From assembly GCF_052064335.1 (NCBI RefSeq), contig NZ_JBQHVU010000003.1:78451-142450 (forward strand): a stretch of 64,000 nt of DNA, given 5' to 3'. The notes under the pieces are model-generated. The model did no database searches, was not told the DNA's origin, and saw only the letters and a program-made list of their open reading frames with translations. This document shows, piece after piece, positions 35,977 to 45,400 of the stretch. A program made the position numbers and the translations under genes. How positions within the stretch are numbered: position 1 is the first letter of the stretch; the number at the start of each line of letters is the position of its first letter. This DNA is from Weimeria sp002480925 (GTDB lineage Bacteria; Bacillota; Clostridia; Lachnospirales; Lachnospiraceae).

Positions 35977-36295
35977 TGCCGATCACCTCCGCGTCCTTCA
36001 TCAGGGCTTCGTAGTTTGCCGGATCGATCTCCGAGAGCTTTGCAGCACCGTACTTTTTAAGCAGGGCACGTACTTCTGCGGTATGACCGGTACGGGACTT
36101 CTCGGCGAGGACGGCTCTTACGTCCTCCAGCATGAGCTCAGGCTTCGCTTCCTTCTTGGCGGGAACTTTAGTGGCCTGCGTAGAATTGTCGTCTCCGGAA
36201 AACTGCTGGTAGAGCCAGTCGGCTGCGGCATTAATAGAAGCAGCAGCGGTGCGGAGCTCTTCGAGGGTCTGTGCCATTTCTGCCATCTTTGACAT
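35966..36295 (-). CDS. Phage hypothetical protein, rRNA biogenesis-like label
   Basis: A 109-residue protein whose N-terminal helix (MSKMAEMAQTLEELRTAAASIN) is followed by a linker and a C-terminal helical domain (LEDVRAVLAEKSRTGHTAEVRALLKKYG). The C-terminal part resembles the small DNA-binding-associated segment seen beside DUF2800 in many phages. Start ATG follows AAGGAGGAAAAGAAA. It overlaps the DUF2800 start by eleven bases. Function unknown. Confidence 0.75.
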   Translation of the reverse strand: MSKMAEMAQTLEELRTAAASINAAADWLYQQFSGDDNSTQATKVPAKKEAKPELMLEDVRAVLAEKSRTGHTAEVRALLKKYGAAKLSEIDPANYEALMKDAEVIGNGN

Positions 36296-36440
36296 TTTCT
36301 TTTCCTCCTTCCTCTGATTGGCTTGCGGCAAGGAGTGAGAGGTTCCTTGCCAGTCTGGCGGATACGTGGCTGATGGAATTCAGGAGTTTGATCTCCTCGT
36401 TCACGTTGCCGCCGGTGTCTGCGTAACTGCGGTACATCAT
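36231..36440 (-). CDS. Small phage hypothetical protein, overlapping next gene
   Basis: About 69 residues starting MMYRSYADTGGNVNEEIKLLN after GAGGTGAAC, with a helical, Ser/Leu-rich core (SISHVSARLARNLSLLAA). Its last 22 codons overlap the next gene in another frame and look less protein-like, so the true end may be earlier through a sequence change. The first 45 residues resemble small proteins at this spot in other Clostridia prophages. Function unknown. Confidence 0.5.
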   Translation of the reverse strand: MMYRSYADTGGNVNEEIKLLNSISHVSARLARNLSLLAASQSEEGGKENVKDGRNGTDPRRAPHRCCFY

Positions 36441-36474
36441 GTTCACCTCGCTTTCTGAAGGCCTGTGTTCTCTT

Positions 36475-36519
36475 GCCTTCACCTTCCACTGGAGATGAAC
36501 TGCCGATTTGAGCGGAGGA
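36475..36519 (-). repeat. Dispersed prophage leader repeat, copy C
   Basis: Third copy, with the core TTCCACTGGAGATGAAC and GATTTGAGCGGAGGA. Like copy A it directly follows a strong terminator and precedes a small gene. The partner strand of the terminal hairpin is not conserved here, so what is preserved is sequence more than this particular stem. Confidence 0.8.
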
Positions 36520-36525
36520 TTTTAT

Positions 36526-36569
36526 AAAAAAATTCCGACCATCATCCCAAGGTGGGACAATGGCCGGAA
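36526..36569 (-). terminator. Strong terminator after sigma-like gene
   Basis: The leftward RNA forms a 17-bp stem without mismatches (TTCCGGCCATTGTCCCA with TGGGATGATGGTCGGAA, some G-U) with a three-base loop and seven U. It separates the first early regulator from the replication genes, so early transcription probably has to read through it. Confidence 0.92.
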
Positions 36570-36593
36570 AGGGTGTGGTTCGTGGTCTTGGTA

Positions 36594-37106
36594 TTACTTA
36601 TCGCCGGTAATCCTGCGCAGGTCGGTGCGATACTTCTTCATCTGATTCGCGAAGGTCTTCTGCGGGCGACCGAGTTCTCTTGCAATAGCACGGTCGGAGA
36701 TGCCCTCCGGGTGATCCTTCCAAAGCTGGATGATGGTATCGGCCTCTGGATCAAGCTCACGCAGTCTGGTAAAGAGCTGCTCCAGCAGCATGCGGTCGGC
36801 GATGACTTCTTCCATCGGCTTACTGCGGTCAGGAATATAGTCGCCGAGGGTGCCGTTGCCATCAGGGAGTGGCTGATCCAGAGAAGTAATGTCACCTGCC
36901 GCGTGGTATTCGCAGCCGATGCAGTCACCGTCGCATTTCCAGATAAAGCGGTAAGGACACATACACCTGCCGTGATCCTGCTCTTTGTGGCGAATACGGT
37001 CAGCTTCCTTATAGAAGGAGTCGTGCTGTTCCTTGGTGACCGGCACCTTCTCGCCGGTGCTGCGAACGTAGATAAAGTAAGTCTTCTGATTTTCATTGTT
37101 TTGCAT
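36594..37106 (-). CDS. Sigma-70-like regulator with Cys cluster
   Basis: A 170-residue protein with a cysteine cluster (GRCMCPYRFIWKCDGDCIGC, about residues 46-65) that probably binds zinc and a C-terminal region-4-like helix-turn-helix (DPEADTIIQLWKDHPEGISD, then RAIARELGRPQKTFANQ). Similar proteins in phages and conjugative elements are labelled sigma-70 family. It is the first early regulator; its ribosome site is locked in a hairpin and strong terminators lie before and after it, so a regulatory role is likely. Confidence 0.8.
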   Translation of the reverse strand: MQNNENQKTYFIYVRSTGEKVPVTKEQHDSFYKEADRIRHKEQDHGRCMCPYRFIWKCDGDCIGCEYHAAGDITSLDQPLPDGNGTLGDYIPDRSKPMEEVIADRMLLEQLFTRLRELDPEADTIIQLWKDHPEGISDRAIARELGRPQKTFANQMKKYRTDLRRITGDK

Positions 37107-37112
37107 GATAAA

Positions 37113-37147
37113 ACCTCCGATTTTCGTGTGGTTCCCGAACCGGAGGT
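37113..37147 (-). promoter_or_regulatory. Hairpin covering the sigma-like gene ribosome site
   Basis: In the leftward RNA ACCTCCG (37147-37141) pairs with CGGAGGT (37119-37113). The second arm is the Shine-Dalgarno, seven bases before the ATG. Folding would hide it, pointing to translational control. Confidence 0.65.
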
Positions 37148-37153
37148 CTCATG

Positions 37154-37217
37154 AAAAAAGAGCGTGGAAGGCCGACCGGAACGGGAAATAAATCCGTTTC
37201 AGTTGCCAACCACGCTC
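37154..37217 (-). terminator. Terminator in early leader
   Basis: GAGCGTGG and CCACGCTC (8 bp) enclose an inner AACGG/CCGTT stem and are followed by six U in the leftward RNA. It lies between the first small early gene and the sigma-like gene. Confidence 0.75.
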
Positions 37218-37242
37218 GTAGGTTGGTGTTTATTTACTTGTG

Positions 37243-37296
37243 ACCGCTATGACCGTTCGAGCCACTCTGCATGCCGGGTGAGCGTTCATAGCGGTG
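37243..37296 (-). repeat. Inverted repeat in early leader
   Basis: ACCGCTATGA and TCATAGCGGT form a perfect 10-bp inverted repeat 34 bases apart, with GAGC/GCTC pairs inside. It stands just upstream of the terminator above, in the leader between two early genes. Possible RNA structure for antitermination, or protein site. Confidence 0.65.
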
Positions 37297-37329
37297 AGCC
37301 TTTTTATGCCTTACTCAGGGCATTGACCG

Positions 37330-37533
37330 TTATCTGAGATCCGCTTCGATGGCGTATAAATCGCTGAATACGTCCGGCAGATCACACGGATTCAGGTCTT
37401 CGACGCTGTGAGCGCCGTATCGCTGGAATACTCCGTCAACTACAGCTGATCCCAATTGGGAGCTGATCGTAGATGCGGTGTTCTCGATATTGATAATCCA
37501 ATTCTCGCGTTCGTCTTTAGTCACGTTTTTCAT
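37330..37533 (-). CDS. Small early phage protein
   Basis: A 67-residue acidic protein (MKNVTKDERENWIINIENTA then SSQLGSAVVDGVFQRYGAHS and DLYAIEADL). Family members with the VFQRYGA motif are common in Lachnospiraceae phages and mobile elements. Start follows AAGGAGATGAAA-like sequence. It is the most upstream leftward gene of the prophage. Function unknown. Confidence 0.72.
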   Translation of the reverse strand: MKNVTKDERENWIINIENTASTISSQLGSAVVDGVFQRYGAHSVEDLNPCDLPDVFSDLYAIEADLR

Positions 37534-37695
37534 CTCCTTCCTGCTCAGCCTTCCGTTCAGAAGTCAGCTGCGTTATTTGCACCACCCTTGAAAACTGAAC
37601 TCATCCTTGATCAGGGGATGTATCCAAGGGAATTGGTGAGGAGGAACAATGAAGTGGTTCTTTGTCGGTTTGTGTGAGTTTATAACCAATTACTA

Positions 37696-37724
37696 TTGAC
37701 AGAGACCGTGTTTCTGTGTATAAT
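37696..37724 (+). promoter_or_regulatory. Consensus sigma-A promoter of defence operon
   Basis: TTGACA, a 17-base spacer and TATAAT, a perfect match to the vegetative consensus. Transcription would begin near 37731, giving a leader of about 140 bases before the first rightward gene. Strong constitutive expression is predicted for the operon. Confidence 0.9.
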
Positions 37725-37830
37725 TAAATAGTTAAGGTCTCGCATTGTTGGCTTTCCGCTTTCTTTGCCCTGCCTATTATTAGTTTCGCACGGCAAAATG
37801 AGACGGCCTGACCGGTAACGTGAGACACAT

Positions 37831-37849
37831 AGGACAAAACATAGGACAA
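37831..37849 (+). repeat. Direct repeat AGGACAA in operon leader
   Basis: Two copies of ATAGGACAA start 12 bp apart, 20-40 bases before the first start codon. The same GGACA word makes up the phased repeats at the prophage late promoter. It may be an operator; no regulator has been linked. Confidence 0.5.
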
Positions 37850-37870
37850 GATTTGAGGGGAGGTATTCGA

Positions 37871-38725
37871 TTGGAATTAAGTGAATACTTCAGCCGGATA
37901 TTTCCGAGCACGGCATCACAGATGTATTTTCCGAGCCGGAAGAACAACGGGATCTTTGTCTCCTTCTGCTTTATTGAAGCAGGGAGTAATTATTTCTCGC
38001 ACAAGCAAGGCGATAGATTAAAGTCAGACGATGTACCCTTGGAACGCAAGCTCTATGACGGGTCGAGAAAGATGTCTCCAGACCTGAAGGCTTCTTTTAA
38101 GACTTTTAATGAGGATAGCCTGTGCGCATATTTTGAAAAGATCATCGACAAGAATAAGTACGGTGATGTAATGCTTGCTTTTGGAATACCTCCCACGGCA
38201 GAAAAAAATCCGCAAGCACTCCGAAGAGCACTTGCGGTTCAGTTCAAAGCCTTTATAGATAGCGACAAGGAAGATGCTGCGGATATTGTGGCAATGACCT
38301 ATCAGCAGCTTTTGGAGGAACCGGAACAGGAGCCCAGCTCCTTTCACCACATATCGTCTCTGTACCCGGACGACACGGTGTACATCAAGCCGGATCACAA
38401 GAGAAGCTATTCCGGTTTCATGTATGAGAAGCTGACGATAACGTGGAAATTCTCTAATCTGGGCACGCAAACATGGCATGGCCGAAAGCTGTATCTTTCC
38501 AATCATGATGAGATAAGGCCACGGGTAGAAAGCAACTACATTGAAATACCGGAGACGCCACCGAAAACCGGTGTGGAAATCTCCGCAGTCATTGAGCTCA
38601 GGCCATTTGAAGGGCACACGACTTGCCATTGGATCATGGTAGATAGCGATGACAATGACTGTTATCCCGGTAGTCGAATGTTCGATATAGATATAGATGT
38701 AAAGTTCAAAAGGAAGAACTCTTAA
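37871..38725 (+). CDS. NBR1-Ig-like domain protein heading defence operon
   Basis: A 284-residue protein in two parts. The C-terminal about 100 residues have the NBR1-type Ig-like pattern: ITWKFSNLGTQTWHG (W192, N196, G198, W202), ETPPKTGVEISAVIEL and CHWIMVDSDDNDCYPG. The N-terminal about 150 residues are mostly helical (SLCAYFEKIIDK, PQALRRALAVQFKAFID) and resemble unnamed segments of phage-linked regulators. The start is a TTG seven bases after GGGGAGGT; an ATG 17 codons upstream lacks a ribosome site. Seventeen bases separate it from the HTH gene. Role unknown; adaptor or sensor of the operon is a guess. Confidence 0.75.
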   Translation: MELSEYFSRIFPSTASQMYFPSRKNNGIFVSFCFIEAGSNYFSHKQGDRLKSDDVPLERKLYDGSRKMSPDLKASFKTFNEDSLCAYFEKIIDKNKYGDVMLAFGIPPTAEKNPQALRRALAVQFKAFIDSDKEDAADIVAMTYQQLLEEPEQEPSSFHHISSLYPDDTVYIKPDHKRSYSGFMYEKLTITWKFSNLGTQTWHGRKLYLSNHDEIRPRVESNYIEIPETPPKTGVEISAVIELRPFEGHTTCHWIMVDSDDNDCYPGSRMFDIDIDVKFKRKNS

Positions 38726-38741
38726 AGATGGAGGTAATAAA

Positions 38742-38969
38742 GTGAGCGATCAGCTGCAAGTTGAAAAATGGGTAACATTAAAAGATGTACAGGCATATCT
38801 CGGTGTTGGACGAGAGACTATTTTGCAGTGGATTTCAAAACGGAATATGCCTGCGTATAAAGTCGGCAGACTCTGGAAATTCAAACTATCCGAAGTCGAT
38901 GATTGGATTCGCTCCGGCGGAGCATCCGATGATAACGCACCTGAAAAAGAAGAACAGGATGCCGAGTAA
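38742..38969 (+). CDS. Small helix-turn-helix (excisionase/MerR-like) protein
   Basis: A 75-residue HTH_17-type protein: VTLKDVQAYLGVGRETILQW is the helix-turn-helix, KRNMPAYKVGRLWKFKLSEV the wing. The tail is acidic. It begins at GTG after GGAGGTAATAAA. Small HTH proteins of this family frequently precede hsdM genes and may control the restriction operon; in phages related proteins are excisionases, so a directionality role cannot be excluded. Confidence 0.88.
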   Translation: MSDQLQVEKWVTLKDVQAYLGVGRETILQWISKRNMPAYKVGRLWKFKLSEVDDWIRSGGASDDNAPEKEEQDAE

Positions 38970-39052
38970 GTCCGGTTTATGGGACATCAGATTTTATAGA
39001 ATGAAAATATAGAGTGGCAAACTATGCCATGGACAAACGGAGGAAAATTGTA

Positions 39053-41059
39053 ATGGACAATCAGGTTCACAATCAGATAGTGAGTTTTATATGGGGAATC
39101 GCAGACGACTGCCTGCGCGACGTGTATGTGCGCGGTAAGTATCGTGACGTCATTCTCCCGATGACGGTAATCCGTCGTCTGGATGCCATGCTGGAAGAAA
39201 CGAAACCGGCAGTGTTGGCAATGAAGAAACAGCTGGACGCTGCAAAAATCGATAACCAGTGGCCTGCGCTGTGCAATGCGGCGGGACAGGCTTTCTGCAA
39301 TGCGTCTCCCTTCCTTCTGAAGGACTTGACCAGCCGCTCCAAAGCACAGACTTTGAAGGCAGACTTTAAAGCTTATCTTGACGGCTTCTCTCCAAATGTT
39401 CAGGTGATTCTGGATAAATTTAAGTTCCGCAATCAGATCGACACGATGGTGGATGCGGATATTCTTGGTGCGGTCATTGAGAAGTTCACATCGTCTGATA
39501 TCAACCTGAGCCCGAATCCGATTTATAAAGATGAAGCGAAGACGATCCTCAAACATCCCGGCCTCGATAATCATGGTATGGGTACCATCTTTGAGGAACT
39601 GATTCGTAAGTTTAATGAAGAGAACAACGAGGAAGCCGGAGAACACTGGACACCTCGTGATGTTGTCGAACTCATGGCAGACCTTGTGTTCATGCCGATT
39701 GCCGACAAGATTAAAGATGCTTCCTATTCCTGCTATGACGGAGCCTGCGGTACGGGAGGTATGCTCACCGTCGCTCAGGACAGACTTCTGACGCTGGCCA
39801 AGAGGCGCGGCAAGGAAGTCGCCATCCATCTTTTCGGACAGGAAATCAATCCGGAAACTTATGCGATCTGTACTGCGGATATGTTGCTGAAAGGTGACGG
39901 CGAGGAGGCCGAGCACATTATGTACGGTTCCACGCTTTCTGATGATCAGCATGCATCCCGCCAGTTTGATTTCATGCTATCAAATCCGCCTTACGGAAAG
40001 AGCTGGAAGACCGATGCCGAGAAGATGGGCGGCAAGAAGGAAATCCTCGATACACGTTTTAACACTTATCTTGAAAACGGCGACACTATGACGATGATCC
40101 CGCGCACCAGTGACGGGCAGCTTCTGTTCCTTCTTAATAATGTTGCAAAGATGAAAAAAGACACTGAGCTCGGCAGCCGTATTGCGGAGGTACATAATGG
40201 CTCGTCAATTTTTACAGGCGATGCTGGAAGTGGTGAGAGCAATGCACGTCGCTATCTGATTGAAAACGATCTGGTAGAGGCCATAATCGCTGTGCCTGAG
40301 AATATGTTCTACAACACGGGCATAGGTACATTCATTTGGATTCTTTCAAACAAGAAGGAAGAGCGTCGCAAGGGTAAGATCCAGCTGATTGACGCCACGG
40401 CAATGAAATCACCGCTTCGCAAGAACATGGGTAAAAAGAACTGCGAGTTTACACCTGAAATCCGTAAAGAGATCGTTCGCCTTTTCCTTGAAATGGAAGA
40501 GAATGATGTCAGTATGATCTTTGACAATGATGAGTTTGCTTATTGGACAATCACAGTTGAGAGACCGCTTCGATTGCGCGTATATCCTGAAAGAGAGATT
40601 CCGGCTGATACATTTAAAAAGGCTGATGAACTCGCGACGGTCAAAAAGGCAATTGCATCTGTTCCGGCAGGCACTCCGCTTGATGACTGGACAGCCTTTG
40701 CCGCTGCAACAAAACTGAAGAAGGGACAACTAAATAAGATCCGCCCGCTTATCACAGAGAAAGATCCGACAGCTCAACCTATTGAAGGTGAAGCAGATGC
40801 CGATCTGCGCGATACGGAAAACGTGCCATTCACATATGAAGGTGGAATCGATGCATTCATGAAGAATGAAGTGTTGACATATGCACCAGATGCCTTCGTA
40901 GACGAAAAGAAAACCATCGAGGGATATGAGATTAGCTTTACTAAGTATTTTTATAAGCCGGTAGAACTGCGTGAAATGAGTGATATTTTGGAGAGCTTAT
41001 CTGCTCTTGAGAAAGACGCTGATGGCGTTCTGGCAGAGATAATGGGAGGGCAAATGTGA
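39053..41059 (+). CDS. hsdM: Type I restriction-modification methyltransferase HsdM
   Basis: A 668-residue N6-adenine methyltransferase subunit. An HsdM_N helical domain covers about residues 10-170, then HWTPRDVVELMADLV, motif I CYDGACGTGGMLT (about 240) and motif IV SNPPYGKSW (about 315). A longer C-terminal region (about 200 residues) extends beyond typical 500-residue HsdM. Start ATG follows GGAGGAAAATTGTA; a short upstream open stretch is not needed. Its stop overlaps the hsdS start (ATGTGATG). It works with HsdS to modify host DNA and with HsdR for restriction. Confidence 0.96.
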   Translation: MDNQVHNQIVSFIWGIADDCLRDVYVRGKYRDVILPMTVIRRLDAMLEETKPAVLAMKKQLDAAKIDNQWPALCNAAGQAFCNASPFLLKDLTSRSKAQTLKADFKAYLDGFSPNVQVILDKFKFRNQIDTMVDADILGAVIEKFTSSDINLSPNPIYKDEAKTILKHPGLDNHGMGTIFEELIRKFNEENNEEAGEHWTPRDVVELMADLVFMPIADKIKDASYSCYDGACGTGGMLTVAQDRLLTLAKRRGKEVAIHLFGQEINPETYAICTADMLLKGDGEEAEHIMYGSTLSDDQHASRQFDFMLSNPPYGKSWKTDAEKMGGKKEILDTRFNTYLENGDTMTMIPRTSDGQLLFLLNNVAKMKKDTELGSRIAEVHNGSSIFTGDAGSGESNARRYLIENDLVEAIIAVPENMFYNTGIGTFIWILSNKKEERRKGKIQLIDATAMKSPLRKNMGKKNCEFTPEIRKEIVRLFLEMEENDVSMIFDNDEFAYWTITVERPLRLRVYPEREIPADTFKKADELATVKKAIASVPAGTPLDDWTAFAAATKLKKGQLNKIRPLITEKDPTAQPIEGEADADLRDTENVPFTYEGGIDAFMKNEVLTYAPDAFVDEKKTIEGYEISFTKYFYKPVELREMSDILESLSALEKDADGVLAEIMGGQM

Positions 41060-42408
41060 TGCAAGAATATGCTGATTACACTTCCGTTCCAACTGCTTGG
41101 CTGACAGAATTGCCTTCACATTGGGACTGCAAAAAAATAGGTTCTCTATTTTCGGAAAGAAAAACAAAAGTATCAGACAAAGATTTTCAACCTTTATCGG
41201 TAGCAAAAATAGGTGTTGTTCCACAGCTCGAAACAGCGGTTAAGACAGACGCCGGAGATAATCGAAAGCTGGTACGTGCAGGAGATTTTGTAATTAACAG
41301 TCGCTCTGACCGAAAAGGTTCATGTGGCGTGTCTGAATTAGACGGATCAGTTTCGCTTATAAATATTGTTCTGACACCAAGAAGCCAGTGGAATGCGAAA
41401 TATGTTCATTACTTAATGAGAAGCCAGCCTTTTTCCGAAGAATATTATAGGTACGGTCGAGGAATAGTATCGGATCTTTGGACAACGCGGTTTAGCGAGA
41501 TGAAAAACATTCTTTTGCCAATCCCGTCTCGTTCTGAACAAGACCAAATTGTCCGCTTCCTTGATTGGAAAGTTTCGATGATTAATCGCCTAATCAATAC
41601 AAAGCGGAAAGAAATAAAAGCTGTCGATGCAATGAAACGCTCGATGGTTAGTAGTGCGGTTACCCGTGGACTTAATCCGGGAACACCAATGAAATTCAGT
41701 GGTGTTAAGTGGTTGGGAGACATTCCTGAACACTGGGAAACAATTAAACTTAGGCAGCTTCTTCATCCGGTGAGTATAAAGAACCATCCTGAATTGCCGT
41801 TGCTGTCCGTTGTGCGTGAACAGGGTGTCATTGTTCGTGACGTTACAGACAAAGAGGCGAATCATAACTATATTCCGGAAGACCTCAGTGGCTACAAGAT
41901 GGTGAAAAAAGGTCAGTTTGCTATGAATAAAATGAAGGCATGGCAAGGCTCTTATGGAATTTCAGATTACACAGGCATTGTAAGCCCGGCCTATTTCATC
42001 TTTGATGTTTCATTTGACAACTTGGAGTATTTTCATTATGCCATCAGGAGCAAGGTCTATGTAAATTTCTTCGCGCAGGCATCAGATGGTATTCGAGTCG
42101 GGCAGTGGGATCTGCAAATGGATAAGATGAAGGAAATCCCTTTCATCGTTCCTCCTGCAGACGAACAGGTAGCCATCGTCGAATACATCAAACAAACATT
42201 ACCTCGGTATGATGTTGCCATTGAAAAACTCACTGCTGAGGTAGAAACACTTGAAGAATACAAAGCAAAACTAATCGCCGATGTTGTCACCGGTAAGATA
42301 GATGTTCGTGATATAGAAATACCGGATTATGAGTTCGTGGATGAGGATGCTGATTCCGATTCGGATAGCGAGGAAGACGTAGAGGAAACCGAAGAACAGG
42401 AGGATTGA
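41059..42408 (+). CDS. hsdS: Type I specificity subunit HsdS
   Basis: A 449-residue DNA-recognition subunit with two target recognition domains. TRD1 begins PSHWDCKKIGSLFSER, TRD2 at PEHWETIKLRQLLHP; each is followed by a conserved helix spacer (IPSRSEQDQIVRFLDWKV, and VPPADEQVAIVEYIKQ). The C-terminus is extremely acidic (EDADSDSDSEEDVEETEEQED), which is unusual. It overlaps hsdM and hsdR starts, ensuring a balanced complex. Target sequence cannot be read from the protein. Confidence 0.95.
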   Translation: MQEYADYTSVPTAWLTELPSHWDCKKIGSLFSERKTKVSDKDFQPLSVAKIGVVPQLETAVKTDAGDNRKLVRAGDFVINSRSDRKGSCGVSELDGSVSLINIVLTPRSQWNAKYVHYLMRSQPFSEEYYRYGRGIVSDLWTTRFSEMKNILLPIPSRSEQDQIVRFLDWKVSMINRLINTKRKEIKAVDAMKRSMVSSAVTRGLNPGTPMKFSGVKWLGDIPEHWETIKLRQLLHPVSIKNHPELPLLSVVREQGVIVRDVTDKEANHNYIPEDLSGYKMVKKGQFAMNKMKAWQGSYGISDYTGIVSPAYFIFDVSFDNLEYFHYAIRSKVYVNFFAQASDGIRVGQWDLQMDKMKEIPFIVPPADEQVAIVEYIKQTLPRYDVAIEKLTAEVETLEEYKAKLIADVVTGKIDVRDIEIPDYEFVDEDADSDSDSEEDVEETEEQED

Positions 42409-42410
42409 CA

Positions 42411-45400
42411 ATGGCTTTTACCAACACAAAGGAAAGCGGCCTTGAATCCTTAATCGTGAAGTGGCTGGTTGAGCAGAACGGGTACGAAGAAGGAACAAAC
42501 GCTGACTATAACAAAGAATATGCTGTCGACGAGACGCGCCTGTTCCGGTTCCTGCAGGATACGCAGCCAAAGGAAATGGACAAGCTGGGTGTGTTCACTT
42601 CTGATACAAAGAAGCGGCAGTTTCTGAACCGCCTGTCCGGAGAGATCGCTAAACGAGGCATCATTGATGTACTGCGCAATGGTGTGAAGGTTTATCCGGC
42701 AGATCTCATCATGTTCTATCTGACGCCGACTGAAAATAACGAGCAGGCCAGAATCATGTATGAGAAGAACATCTTCAGTGCGACACGGCAACTGCGCTAT
42801 TCACAGGATGCCGGGAAGCTGGCTCTGGATGTCTGCTTGTTTATCAATGGCCTCCCGGTTATCACAATGGAACTGAAGAACCAGCTGACAAAGCAGAATA
42901 CCGAAAATGCTGTGCGCCAGTATAAGGAAGATAGGGATTTTCATGATCTGCTGTTCTCCTTTAAGCGCTGCATGGTTCATTTTGCTGTGGATGATGCTAC
43001 GATTCAGTTCTGTACAAAGCTCGCTGGGAAGGATAGCTGGTTCCTGCCGTTCAATAAAGGCTACAACGATGGCGCAGGAAATCCGCCGAATCCAGACGGC
43101 CTTATGACAGACTACCTTTGGAAGGACATCCTTACCAAGAGAAAACTGTCTCGCATTATAGAAAACTACGCGCAGGTCATCGAAGAGGTGGACGAGGATA
43201 CCAAGAAGAAGTCCATCAAACAGATCTGGCCTCGTTACCATCAGCTCGACTGTGTGGAGAAGCTACTGGCCGATGTGCAGGAGAACGGTGTCGGCAAACG
43301 TTATCTGATCCAGCATAGCGCCGGAAGCGGTAAATCAAACTCCATTGCATGGTTGGCACATCAGCTAATAGGACTTGAAAAAGACGGACATCCGATGATT
43401 GATTCCGTCCTTGTGGTTACTGACCGCCGTATTCTGGATAAACAGATCCGCAATACGATCAAGCAGTTCATGCAGGTCAAAAACACCGTAACATGGGCAG
43501 AACATTCCGGTGATTTGCGCAAGGCCATACAGGATGGCAAGCGCATCATTATATCTACAATAGAAAAGTTCCCGTACATCATATCTGAGATCGGGCAGGA
43601 ACATAAGAACAACAAGTTCGCCATCATCATCGACGAGGCGCATTCCGGCCAGAGTGGACGAAACTCCGCGAATATGAATCTGGCGCTTTCCGGCCTTGCC
43701 ACAGATGATGATGCGGACAACGAGGATAAGATCAATGCCATGATGGAGGGGCGCAAGCTCGTCTCCTCTGCCAGCTACTTTGCTTTCACAGCTACTCCGA
43801 AGAACAAGACCGAGGAGATGTTCGGTGTTGCTTATGAGGAGGACGGTGAAATTAAGCATCGCCCGTTCCATGTCTATACGATGAAGCAGGCCATTCAGGA
43901 GGGCTTCATTCTTGATGTGCTTCGGAACTATACAACCATCGACAGCTGGTACAAGATCATGAAAACTGTCGAGGACGATCCAATGTTTGACAAGAAGCGT
44001 GCGCAGAAGAAGCTGCGTGCCTTTGTCGAGGGTAATCCGGACGTTATCGCTAAAAAGGCAGCTATGATGGTGGAGCATTTCCATGAGCAGGTAGTCGCTA
44101 AGAAGAAGATCGGCGGCAAAGCGCGTGCAATGGTGGTTACCGCCAGCATTCCGAGATGTATCGAATACTACTACGCTATTAACAAGTGCCTCGCAGACAG
44201 GCATAGTCCTTATAAGACAATCGTGGCCTTTTCCGGCGAACATAAATATAACGGTCAGGAACCGGCATTGACGTCGGCTGCCATGAATGGATTCCCGGAT
44301 GCCAAGATTCCGAAGGAGTTCAAAAAAGATCCGTATAGGATACTTATCGTTGCTGACATGTTCCAGACCGGCTTCGACGAGCCGCTGCTGCAGACAATGT
44401 ATGTGGACAAGCCACTCTATGATATTGCTGCGGTACAGACACTTTCCCGCTTGAACAGAGCATATCCCGGCAAGGATGAAGTATATGTTTTGGACTTTGC
44501 CAACAAGACCTCTGTGATTGAGGAGGCGTTCTCGAAGTTCTACAGAACAACGATTCTTTCCGGGGAAACCGATCCCAACAAGCTGTACGATTTGATCACC
44601 ATTATGGAGGAGTATCAGGTCTACGATGACAGCGATGTTGAAAAGCTGGTAGACCTATTCCTGAGTGGAGCGGAGCGTGATCGCCTCGATCCGATTCTGG
44701 ATGCTTGCACAGCTGTATATAAACAGCTCGAACTTGACGATCAGATTAAGTTTAAGAGCGCTGCTAAATCGTTCGTGCGAACATATGGCTTCCTTGGTGC
44801 AATTCTTCCTTATGGAAATGTTGACTGGGAGAAGCTGTCGATTTTCCTGAACTTGCTGATACCGAAACTTCCGTCGCCTCGTGACGATGATCTTTCGGAA
44901 GGTATCCTTCAGACGATAGACCTGAGCAGCTACAGGAATGAAGCGCAAGAGGCCATTGCTATTAAGCTGGAGGATGCTGATGCAGAAATTGCGCCGGTAC
45001 CTGCAGGCAAGGTAGGCCATATCGTTGAGCCGGAAATGGATCTGCTTTCCAAGATCATCATGGACTTCAACGACATGTTTGGAAATATAAACTGGAACGA
45101 TGCAGATAATGTGCAGCGTCAGATTCTGGCCATCCCGGAGATGGTGTCAAAGGATAAGAAATATCAGAATGCCATGAAGAACTCTGATGCGCAGGAGGCG
45201 CGTACCGAAAGCGAGCGTGCTCTGCAGGCGGTTATCTTCTCTATCATGGCGGACAACATGGAGCTCTTCAAGCAGTTTCAAGACAATCCGTCGTTCAAGA
45301 AATGGCTTTCTGATTTGGTGTTTAACCTTACCTACAATCCGGAGGGCAAGGAGTACGTGATGCCGGGTGCGGAGCGGAAGTCTGTTACTTACGATTTTAA

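Noticed and set aside
37534..37690. Leftward early promoter of the prophage
   Set aside because: A TATAAA-like box exists near the divergent promoter but no acceptable -35 box is present, so no site is claimed.
38987..39952. 321-codon leftward open frame
   Set aside because: Antisense to hsdM, which has clear motifs; shadow frame.
43365..44243. 292-codon leftward open frame
   Set aside because: Opposite the hsdR motor domain; shadow frame.
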